This document shows, piece after piece, positions 8,061 to 13,314 of a stretch of DNA of 13,314 nt. Under the pieces are notes generated by a model that was given only the letters and a program-made list of their open reading frames with translations, was not told the DNA's origin and searched no databases. Origin of the DNA: CANLBN01 sp047629215 (GTDB lineage: Bacteria; Pseudomonadota; Gammaproteobacteria; Pseudomonadales; Cellvibrionaceae); contig JBLHWO010000091.1 in the NCBI GenBank assembly GCA_047629215.1, forward strand, positions 1-13,314, written 5' to 3'. The position numbers and the translations under genes are program-made. Position 1 is the first letter of the stretch. Each line of letters starts with the position of its first letter.

Positions 8061-8238
8061 GACTGCCCGAGAATAGGGGCCGTCGCGAGGGAGTGCCGTT
8101 TAGAGTCCATTTTTTCGATGATTTGAGGCGAATAGTGGGCCTACTCACCTATAGTAGACGCCACGACGCGACGATAATGAGCGGGACAATGGTCCAGAAT
8201 AACGCTTTCGCAGTAGGCCAGTCCATGCTCGGGCAGCC
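8061..8238. mobile_element. Possible 178-bp miniature element with imperfect terminal inverted repeats
   Basis: CTGCCCGAG (8063-8071) is repeated inverted as CTCGGGCAG (8228-8236). The similarity extends inward with gaps: first arm CTGCCCGAGAATAG, second arm (minus strand) CTGCCCGAGCATGG, with GGCC a few bases further in on both arms. It starts within three bases of the hslV stop codon. No target duplication is evident. It could be a non-autonomous element or a composite of older repeats. Confidence 0.4.
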
Positions 8239-8350
8239 TCCTAAGGAACCTCTGATTAAGGTACTGATTGAATTTCTGATGAGATAAAATGATCGTATTT
8301 AAGTCGATAATTGAACGTAATAGCGAGCTATTGGTGAAATCATCAACAGC

Positions 8351-8389
8351 TCCTACTCATGCGAATTACCTACATCCGTGTAGGCAACG
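8351..8389 (+). repeat. Dispersed short repeat, copy 3
   Basis: TCCTACTCATGCGA aligns with TCCTGCTAACGCGA of copy 2, and after the same spacing comes the hairpin CCTACA-TCCG-TGTAGG and then CAACG. The stem keeps pairing although its sequence differs from copy 2. It sits about 100 bp before hslU. Confidence 0.6.
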
Positions 8390-8484
8390 AAAAATACGGT
8401 TATTTTAACCATAAAAAAATAATTCATGACTTGATCAGAAACTCCCTAACTTAAACACACTACATTATTACGAAGAGAAAATTC

Positions 8485-9813
8485 ATGTCAACTATGACTC
8501 CCCGCGAGATTGTGCACGAACTCGACCAGCACATTATTGGACAACAAAATGCAAAGCGCGCTGTTGCGATTGCGCTACGTAATCGCTGGCGTCGCATGCA
8601 AGTCGGCGAAGAACTTCGCAACGAAATCACTCCAAAAAATATTTTAATGATTGGCCCAACGGGTGTAGGCAAAACAGAAATTGCTCGCCGTCTAGCAAAA
8701 CTGGCTAACGCACCTTTTGTTAAGGTGGAAGCCACAAAGTTTACTGAGGTAGGCTATGTTGGTCGCGATGTTGAGTCTATCATTAGAGACCTGGTTGATA
8801 TGTCTATCAAAATGTTTCGCGAACAAGAGGTAGAAAAAGTACGTCATCGCGCTGGAGATATTGCCGAAGACAGGATTCTCGATGCGCTCTTGAGACCCGC
8901 GCGAAGTAGTGATGAAAACGACTCCAATGAATCGGACAATACCACCCGACAACTCTTTCGTAAAAAATTACGCGAAGGCGAGCTAGACGACAAAGAAATT
9001 GAAATTGATATTGCGGCCACAAAAGTTGGGATAGAAATTATGGCTCCCCCTGGCATGGAGGACATGACCAACCAACTGCAAAGCATGTTTTCTTCTATGG
9101 GTAATGAAAAAACCAAAACCGTCAAAATGCCAATAAAACAAGCTTACAAACAACTCTGTGACGACGAAGCAGCAAAATTAGTTAATCAAGAAGAGCTGAA
9201 AACAAAAGCAATTGAAGCTGCCGAACAAAATGGTATTGTCTTTATCGACGAAATCGATAAAGTTGCAAAACGCAGTGAAGGTACTGGTGGCGATGTTTCT
9301 CGCGAAGGAGTACAAAGAGATTTACTGCCATTAATCGAGGGCTGCACCGTTAGCACAAAACATGGAATGATCAAAACCGATCATATTTTATTTATTACAT
9401 CGGGCGCCTTTCATGTTGCCAAACCTTCGGATTTAATTCCAGAATTACAAGGCCGCCTACCAATCCGGGTAGAGTTAGAAGCATTGTCCCCCGAAGACTT
9501 TGAGCGCATCCTTACAGAACCCAATGCATCTTTAACAAAACAACAAGTTGCTTTAATGGGTACAGAAGGCCTAAATTTAGAGTTTACCGCAGATGGTGTA
9601 AGACGAATTGCTGAAACCGCATGGGAAGTCAACGAGAGTACTGAAAACATTGGTGCACGACGCTTACATACGGTTATGGAACGCTTAATAGAAGAAATTT
9701 CTTTCGATAGCGGTGCCAACGATAACAAGAGTGTCAAAATAGATGGTGCCTATGTTGATAGCCACCTTGGCGAGTTAGCTAAAGACGAAGACCTAAGTCG
9801 TTTTATATTATAA
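8485..9813 (+). CDS. hslU: HslU (ClpY) ATPase subunit of the HslVU protease
   Basis: AAA+ unfoldase that forms hexameric caps on HslV and threads substrates into it. It has 442 residues, near the E. coli length of 443. Walker A GPTGVGKT is at 57-64, the pore loop GYVG at 90-93, an I-domain rich in acidic residues at about 110-240, Walker B DEID at 255-258, the probable arginine finger R324 in LQGRLPIR, sensor-2 R393 in GARRLH, and the C-terminal DEDLSRFIL that docks into HslV. ATG at 8485 follows AAGAGA (8473-8478). All key residues are intact although the gene is physically separated from hslV, so co-transcription would need readthrough of the inserted repeats. Confidence 0.98.
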   Translation: MSTMTPREIVHELDQHIIGQQNAKRAVAIALRNRWRRMQVGEELRNEITPKNILMIGPTGVGKTEIARRLAKLANAPFVKVEATKFTEVGYVGRDVESIIRDLVDMSIKMFREQEVEKVRHRAGDIAEDRILDALLRPARSSDENDSNESDNTTRQLFRKKLREGELDDKEIEIDIAATKVGIEIMAPPGMEDMTNQLQSMFSSMGNEKTKTVKMPIKQAYKQLCDDEAAKLVNQEELKTKAIEAAEQNGIVFIDEIDKVAKRSEGTGGDVSREGVQRDLLPLIEGCTVSTKHGMIKTDHILFITSGAFHVAKPSDLIPELQGRLPIRVELEALSPEDFERILTEPNASLTKQQVALMGTEGLNLEFTADGVRRIAETAWEVNESTENIGARRLHTVMERLIEEISFDSGANDNKSVKIDGAYVDSHLGELAKDEDLSRFIL

Positions 9814-9820
9814 AGCTGAT

Positions 9821-9865
9821 AGAGACCTTCGCATGAAAACAAAATGGCTTTGTGCAAAGGTCTCT
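9821..9865. mobile_element. 45-bp back-to-back terminal repeat element with GAT target duplication
   Basis: AGAGACCTTCGCAT at the left pairs with GTGCAAAGGTCTCT at the right, with two mismatches in 14. Only about 17 bases lie between the arms. GAT flanks both sides (9818-9820 and 9866-9868), as a target-site duplication would. Its right 35 bases match 6615-6650 at 30 positions with one gap, and the five substitutions are all transitions. It lies seven bases past the hslU stop and could fold as a hairpin in the hslU mRNA, although no T-run follows. Confidence 0.6.
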
Positions 9866-9928
9866 GATAATTAAAATGGCCAAGATAAACTCTCAATAAA
9901 CTTCCGGTCAGCAACGATAAAATCAATC

Positions 9929-10306
9929 ATGAAAAACCCCTCAAAAATACTACTTCATAAAAAGTCAAAAACCTTAGAATTGATTTTTGAAGGAAGCAGC
10001 CATCACTTAACAGCAGAGTTTTTACGTGTTCACTCACCATCCGCCGAAGTAAAAGGGCACGGACCTGGCCAAGAAACGTTAGTTCACAGCAAGATCAATG
10101 TAGGTATCAAAAATTTAAAGGCGACAGGAAATTATGGCCTTACCATTATCTTTGATGATGGACATGACTCAGGTATTTATTCATGGAACTATATCAATGA
10201 GCTTGCCACTCATCACGATACTTTGTGGCAAACCTACCTTGACAGACTAAGCTCTGCCGATCAAAGCCGTGACCCACATACTAGTGTTATTCAATTCTCA
10301 CCTTAA
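9929..10306 (+). CDS. DUF971 / gamma-butyrobetaine hydroxylase-like N-terminal domain protein
   Basis: Small stand-alone protein of 125 residues made of a single DUF971 (GBBH-like N) domain. Hallmarks are LTAEFLRVHSPSAEVKGHG (27-45) and FDDGHDSGIYSWNYI (75-89). The molecular function is not established; in Pseudomonas the orthologue (PA5055 position) follows hslU, and the same neighbourhood is kept here. No signal peptide or membrane segment is seen. ATG at 9929 has no clear ribosome site. The gene ends 10 bp from the convergent LysR relic, with no terminator between them except a weak TTAT-TTCG-ATAA hairpin that overlaps the relic's end. Confidence 0.9.
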   Translation: MKNPSKILLHKKSKTLELIFEGSSHHLTAEFLRVHSPSAEVKGHGPGQETLVHSKINVGIKNLKATGNYGLTIIFDDGHDSGIYSWNYINELATHHDTLWQTYLDRLSSADQSRDPHTSVIQFSP

Positions 10307-10316
10307 AAAGCCTATC

Positions 10317-11256
10317 TTATTTCGATAAAAAAGTCGTTTTGCAATCTTCCCCGATTGCCTTCAGCTCATTCACAATATAATCTAAAAACACTCTTATCTT
10401 TACTGGCATATAATCTTTATGCGAATAATAAGCATAAACACTAAAGTCCTCAGAACGATAGAATGATTGCACCAATTCAAGAGAACCGCTCAGAACGGCC
10501 TCTCTCAATAGAAAATGAGGTGCTTGAAGCAAGCCAAGGCCAGATTGACAAGCAGTCGCCATAGACAAACCATCGGTTGTAATTAAAGCGGCCTCTGGCG
10601 TTAACTCATAGCGCTTTTTATTTTTTCCCGCACCATGGATACCGTATACGGGCATAATTTTCCCCGTGTATAAAAAACGATATAAAATCCACGGCTGCTT
10701 GGCGATATTACTGTTGGTTACTTTTTTTGTATTTGACAAAAAACCAGGAGACGCACAAGTAACAACATCCATGGGAGATAGCTTTCGCGCAACTAAACGG
10801 CTATCTTTTAAATGGCCCGAACGTATTGCTACATCAATAGAATGGCTCACCATATCGATATAATCATCCGTAAGACTTATATCTAACTTTATCTCCGGAT
10901 AAAGCTTACAAAAACGCGCCATCATAGGCATAACATATAGTTGTCCATACACTACAGGTAAGTTAACCCGCAATATACCTGCCGGCTCACTTTGTTCCAG
11001 ACTTAGCTGTTTTTCACATACATACATCCAAGCCATTCAACAACTATGAACAGTGCTCTCGGTAAATCTCGCCCACACTAGTCAGTTGCAGTTTACGTGT
11101 CGTCCTATTAAAAAGGCGTATATTTAGATGCTCTTCTAGTTGCCGTATCGCCTTTGATATCGTCGATGGATCAACGCCCAAATAGACCGCTGCAGCGGTA
11201 AAACCACCAAAACGAGACACCACCAGAAAATCATTAATCAAATTTAGTTTATCCAT
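10317..11256 (-). pseudogene. LysR-family transcriptional regulator, disrupted by a stop codon and a 4-bp duplication
   Basis: The N-terminal part starts MDKLNLINDF at 11256 and holds the winged-helix domain (FTAAAVYLGVDPSTISKAIR, about residues 19-38; then FNRTTRKLQLTSVGE). It meets TAG at 11044-11046. The substrate-binding part resumes in another frame with EKQLSLEQSEPAGILRV and runs to the stop at 10317. Between them, ACAT is present three times in tandem (11016-11027, plus strand). Deleting one unit restores a single 936-nt frame (311 residues, normal for LysR), broken only by TAG, probably from CAG (Gln). Family spacing from HCS to EPAG (19 residues between Cys and Glu) is then exactly met. 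It most likely controlled the divergent DJ-1/PfpI gene. A sequencing error is unlikely to explain both lesions. Confidence 0.9.
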
Positions 11257-11276
11257 TAGTGAATTATAATCACTAA
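11256..11276. promoter_or_regulatory. LysR-type operator dyad 1, overlapping the regulator's own -10
   Basis: TTAGTGA (11256-11262), seven bases, TCACTAA (11270-11276): perfect 7-bp arms with a T-N11-A core as in LysR recognition sites. On the minus strand it contains a perfect TATAAT (11263-11268), six bases before the regulator's ATG. This predicts a near-leaderless regulator transcript and agrees with the lack of a ribosome site there. Confidence 0.6.
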
Positions 11277-11289
11277 CAAAAATAAAATA

Positions 11290-11304
11290 GTGATTATTTA
11301 TCAC
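11290..11304. promoter_or_regulatory. LysR-type operator dyad 2 near the -35 of the DJ-1/PfpI gene
   Basis: GTGAT (11290-11294), TATTT, ATCAC (11300-11304). It shares the GTGA/TCAC half-site with dyad 1, and their centres are about 31 bp apart, close to three helical turns. This matches the usual LysR layout of a recognition site plus an activation site near -35. Confidence 0.5.
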
Positions 11305-11324
11305 ATTATTTTAATCTTTATAAT
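11297..11324 (+). promoter_or_regulatory. Activator-dependent promoter of the DJ-1/PfpI gene
   Basis: Perfect TATAAT at 11319-11324. The best -35 at 16-bp spacing is TTTATC (11297-11302), a poor match that overlaps operator dyad 2. A good -10 with a weak -35 under an operator is typical of LysR-activated promoters. The ATG is 31 bases further on. Confidence 0.5.
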
Positions 11325-11355
11325 AAGGATAAATTCAACCAGACGGACACTAGTC

Positions 11356-12018
11356 ATGCAAAAGCACCCACTCATATTAACCTTCGCCTTACTCACCTTG
11401 CTGTGTAACCCGGCATATGCGGCGCAAAAAGTCATTGGGATCATTGTATATGACGGGGTATTAACCAGCGATATTACGGCCCCGGCCGAAGTTTTTGGAG
11501 TAGCGACCAAACAATCCTGGTTCAATAATTACGAAGTGAAAATGATCGGCATTAATAACCAAAAAATGATTACAACAGAAGAAGGGCTAACTATAAAAGT
11601 TGACTCCGACATTACGCAAGCCCATAAACTATCGGCTCTCATTGTTCCAAGCTCTTACGATATGCAACCATTATTAAAAAACAAAGCCTTAATCTCTTTC
11701 ATAAAAAAACAAGCGTCGCAAGTAGAGTGGCTTGCCAGTAATTGTTCTGGGTCTTATTTATTAGCCGAGGCAAACTTACTTAATGGAAAAAAAGCAACAA
11801 CTTGGGCAGGTGGAGAGTCCGACTTACAAAAAAAATACCCTTCAGTTCTCGTTCAACACAACCAAAACTATGTGATTGATGAAAACATTATTACCAGTAA
11901 TGGCGGCACGGTGAGTTATATAGCAGCAATCAAACTATTATCATTAATGAGCAACAAAAAATTAGCGCAAGAAGTGTTTGGCACCCTACAAATGGGCCGA
12001 ATAACAAACACCTATTAA
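11356..12018 (+). CDS. Exported DJ-1/PfpI-family protein (AraC-type GATase1-like domain, no DNA-binding domain)
   Basis: Its 220 residues begin with a Sec signal peptide (MQKHPLILTFALLTLLCNPAYA, cleavage predicted after AYA at 22), so the product is probably periplasmic. LLC is not a valid lipobox. The mature part is one class-I glutamine-amidotransferase-like domain: VIGIIVYDG, TAPAEVFG with conserved E45, and the nucleophile elbow SNCSGSYLLAEANLL with C130. It then has KKATTWAGG, with Trp where relatives commonly have His, and SNGGTVSYIAAIKL. The AraC helix-turn-helix found in many relatives is absent. The start at 11356 is preferred over an upstream GTG (11290) because it opens the signal peptide; no strong ribosome site precedes it. 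It is divergent from the broken LysR gene and 18 bp ahead of the ABM relic. Its substrate is unknown. Confidence 0.85.
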   Translation: MQKHPLILTFALLTLLCNPAYAAQKVIGIIVYDGVLTSDITAPAEVFGVATKQSWFNNYEVKMIGINNQKMITTEEGLTIKVDSDITQAHKLSALIVPSSYDMQPLLKNKALISFIKKQASQVEWLASNCSGSYLLAEANLLNGKKATTWAGGESDLQKKYPSVLVQHNQNYVIDENIITSNGGTVSYIAAIKLLSLMSNKKLAQEVFGTLQMGRITNTY

Positions 12019-12036
12019 ATCGCAGAGCACTTGATT

Positions 12037-12327
12037 ATGAGTATAAGAGTAACATTACATTTTCATTTACAGCCCGATAAAATTCATTAACTGATTCAAT
12101 TCCTTAAGTTAAACTTATCAAATGTAAGAAAATTTTCAGGCTGTTTATATGTTGATGTATTATTCAATGAAAAAAAAGATGAAATGCTACTTGAAGAACA
12201 GTGGCAAAGCATAGAGATGCATCATCGTTATTTGAAATTCATTAGCGACAATGAGATATTGGAAGAATTAAATAACTTTATGACAAAAGAACCTAAAATA
12301 GGTTATTTTGAAAAAATAGACATTTAA
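12037..12327 (+). pseudogene. ABM-family (putative quinol monooxygenase) gene with one in-frame stop
   Basis: One frame from ATG 12037 to TAA 12325-12327 encodes a 96-codon protein broken only by TAA at 12088-12090 (codon 18). The N-terminal part reads MSIRVTLHFHLQPDKIH. After the stop come KFSGCLYVDVLF, DEMLLEEQWQSIEMHHRYLK, and the C-terminal KIGYFEKIDI. This is the small ferredoxin-like antibiotic-biosynthesis-monooxygenase fold with its usual GC-x-x-x-D-V-L, E-W and Y-F-E signatures at normal length. It lies 18 bp after the DJ-1/PfpI gene and was probably its operon partner. Re-initiation after the stop could only make a fragment lacking the first strand. A single substitution suggests recent loss. 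Confidence 0.8.
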
Positions 12328-12350
12328 TGACAATCAATACATAGCTTATT

Positions 12351-12402
12351 GCACACTATTTTATATCAATCGAAACCCTCTCAATTGAGTAGGGTAGTGT
12401 GC
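12351..12402. repeat. Composite inverted repeat before the dgkA relic
   Basis: GCACACTA (12351-12358) pairs perfectly with TAGTGTGC (12395-12402). Nested inside is ACCCTCTC-AATT-GAG-T-AGGGT, which stacks on the outer stem and leaves a one-sided bulge. No T-run follows, so it is not a clear terminator. It may be a tiny mobile element end or an mRNA structure. Confidence 0.5.
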
Positions 12403-12403
12403 G

Positions 12404-12746
12404 ATTAAACAAGGGGAAGACATTTTGTCATTGAGTCGCCCCGAAGAAAAACAATCCACATTCCGACACGAGAAAAATTTTCGCTTAGAAAGCTATATCT
12501 TAGAAATACTTATCCCCCTCGTTATTTTGCTAAGCAATGTATCACTTGAAACCTGCTTACTAATAAGACGCTGGATAATTTTTTATAGTTATCGAGCTAT
12601 TGAATAGCTCCGCAGAGTTAGAAATAGATCGTATCGGATTGGAAAAAAATTAACTATCAGGACGGGCTAAGGATATTGGTCCAGCTGCGGTTATGATGAA
12701 TGTATTTTTAGCGGTTAAGATTTAGACTGCGATTTTAATCGGCTGA
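12404..12746 (+). pseudogene. dgkA: Diacylglycerol kinase (DgkA) relic: frameshift and two stops
   Basis: DgkA is a small trimeric inner-membrane enzyme that phosphorylates diacylglycerol for lipid recycling. The first part reads FRHEKNFRLESYILEILIPL (E. coli NEAAFRQE region and first helix) to CLLIRRWII. It shifts frame by one base in a T6 run (12579-12584). In the new frame come IVIELLNSSAELEIDRIGLE, then TAA at 12651-12653, then LSGRAKDIGPAAVMMNVFLA, TAG at 12723-12725, and a final TGA at 12744-12746. The first stop replaces the Glu of the HELSGRAKD motif. The residues equivalent to E69, N72, E76 and K94-D95 of E. coli remain. The 5' limit is uncertain; AAGGGGAA (12411-12418) ahead of TTG 12425 may be a ribosome site or coding. 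The N-terminal segment is poorly conserved. Confidence 0.85.
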
Positions 12747-12796
12747 GAACATGAAAAATGAACGACGCTGAGGATAATAATTTTTGCACTATATAA

Positions 12797-13314
12797 TTAG
12801 CGCTTAAAAAATGAAAATAAATCCAACTTCATACTTTTCATTAAATACTTATCACGTATTTCATTGACATCTATACCATAACTACCTGGCTCTAGATCTT
12901 GAACAATTTCTATTTTTTCAACTTCATCAACATGTTTTTTACCTGAATCAATTAATGCCTGCTTACGTAGATAATCTGTCGCCAAATCTAAACATTGACG
13001 CTTTTTCAACGGATGTTTGAGGGAATTAAGCAACAGCATTACTTTTGGCTTTAAACGACGTTCAAAGTTTTGCTCTACAACGACACCAACTTCTCCTGTC
13101 GTTAGCTCGACCAATGTTCCCGTCGGATATAATCCAATGCCACGAATAAATTCAACCACTAGATCTTCTTGAAACTCCAATGCTCTCACTTCATATAAAC
13201 GCGATACTGCTCGCGAGGGCGCGGTAGGTTCAATAGCACCACGAGGGTTTGTAACCTGATCATAAAATGTGACGATGCCTGCAACTTTACCCAATAGAGG
13301 AATTTTATCTCCTT
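12797..13314 (-). CDS. HD-GYP domain protein (probable c-di-GMP phosphodiesterase), C-terminal part
   Basis: The frame is open to the right window edge (DKIPLLGKVAGIVTFYD at the start of the visible part), so only the last 172 or so residues are seen. GKVAGIVTFYDQVTNPRG is the conserved end of the HD-GYP domain, followed by a helical segment and the typical IGLYPTGTLVELTTGEVGVV block with VVEQN, a region common in stand-alone HD-GYP proteins. The metal-binding HD and the GYP signature itself lie outside the window, so activity cannot be judged. The gene ends FFKR at the stop 12797-12799, converging on the dgkA relic. No strong terminator is seen; a small CGATT-AA-AATCG hairpin lies about 65 bases past the stop. 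Confidence 0.9.
   Translation of the reverse strand, partial: GDKIPLLGKVAGIVTFYDQVTNPRGAIEPTAPSRAVSRLYEVRALEFQEDLVVEFIRGIGLYPTGTLVELTTGEVGVVVEQNFERRLKPKVMLLLNSLKHPLKKRQCLDLATDYLRKQALIDSGKKHVDEVEKIEIVQDLEPGSYGIDVNEIRDKYLMKSMKLDLFSFFKR

Larger units (their letters stand above)
8059..8484. other. Repeat-filled interval splitting hslV and hslU
   Basis: No gene is supportable in these 426 bp. From left to right it holds an inverted-repeat-bounded segment (8061-8238), then GGAACCTCTGATTAAGG (8245-8261), which resembles an IS terminus but is not placed with confidence. A dyad AATAGC-GA-GCTATT lies near 8320, then the dispersed repeat copy 3 (8351-8389), and a small hairpin GGTTA-TTT-TAACC (8398-8410). 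No good promoter for hslU was found in it. Confidence 0.75.

Noticed and set aside
7997..8287. 96-residue plus-strand frame overlapping the hslV end
   Set aside because: It starts inside hslV in another frame and passes through the inverted-repeat segment; no domain.
10317..11304. Two separate proteins: a stand-alone HTH protein and a stand-alone LysR substrate domain
   Set aside because: Together they make one normal-length LysR with exact family spacing once one ACAT unit is removed; the second part has no credible start.
12425..12607. A 60-residue membrane microprotein with a good ribosome site and TTG start
   Set aside because: Its sequence is the N-terminal part of DgkA, and the rest follows in another frame, so it is a fragment of a broken gene.
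12088..12725. Stop-codon recoding (readthrough) to explain the in-frame stops
   Set aside because: The stops involve both TAA and TAG, and dgkA and LysR also have frameshifts; intact genes in the window use TAA and TAG as normal terminators.
11044..12746. LysR, DJ-1/PfpI, ABM and dgkA as a new defence or signalling system
   Set aside because: The families are common metabolic or stress genes, three of the four are broken, and dgkA has no evident link to the others.
1..13314. CRISPR array, tRNA, rRNA or phage attachment site
   Set aside because: No regularly spaced repeats, no cloverleaf with T-loop signature and no rRNA motifs were seen on either strand.

Overview
The window is chromosomal DNA from a gammaproteobacterium. 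The order mrcA / rpmE(-) / priA / SPOR gene / hslV / hslU / DUF971 gene matches the conserved Pseudomonas-type block (ponA ... rpmE, priA, argS, SPOR, hslV, hslU, DUF971), and the protein sequences fit Pseudomonadales/Cellvibrionales. The genus cannot be fixed from sequence alone. All housekeeping genes that lie wholly in the window look intact. The two genes cut by the window edges (mrcA at the left, an HD-GYP gene at the right) show no lesion in the part that can be read.

Layout. 1-2309: PBP1A (mrcA), 5' end outside the window. 2310-3450: no intact gene, but a heavily decayed IS110/IS1111-family insertion sequence on the minus strand. 3451-3720: rpmE with a clear intrinsic terminator. 3891-6101: priA. 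6102-6781: decayed repeat and IS-like DNA where argS is expected. 6782-7354: SPOR-domain membrane protein. 7519-8058 and 8485-9813: HslV and HslU, split by 426 bp of repeat debris. 9821-9865: a 45-bp mini inverted-repeat element just after hslU. 9929-10306: DUF971 protein.

The right part is an accessory segment in decay. A minus-strand LysR regulator (10317-11256) carries a nonsense codon and a 4-bp tandem duplication. A divergent, intact, exported DJ-1/PfpI-family protein (11356-12018) follows, and between the two lie paired dyads typical of LysR operators. Next is a small ABM-type monooxygenase gene with one in-frame stop (12037-12327), and then a diacylglycerol kinase (dgkA) relic with one frameshift and two stops (about 12404-12746). 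The last gene is the C-terminal part of an HD-GYP protein on the minus strand.

How it fits together. The housekeeping genes serve cell-wall synthesis (mrcA, SPOR), replication restart (priA), translation (rpmE) and protein quality control (hslVU). The clearest unusual signal is erosion: four pseudogenes plus at least two families of short repeats, placed exactly in intervals where a conserved operon would normally be compact. I found no convincing new multi-gene system. The most informative observations are the fossil genes that ordinary gene calling would miss, the related repeat copies, and the LysR operator layout.
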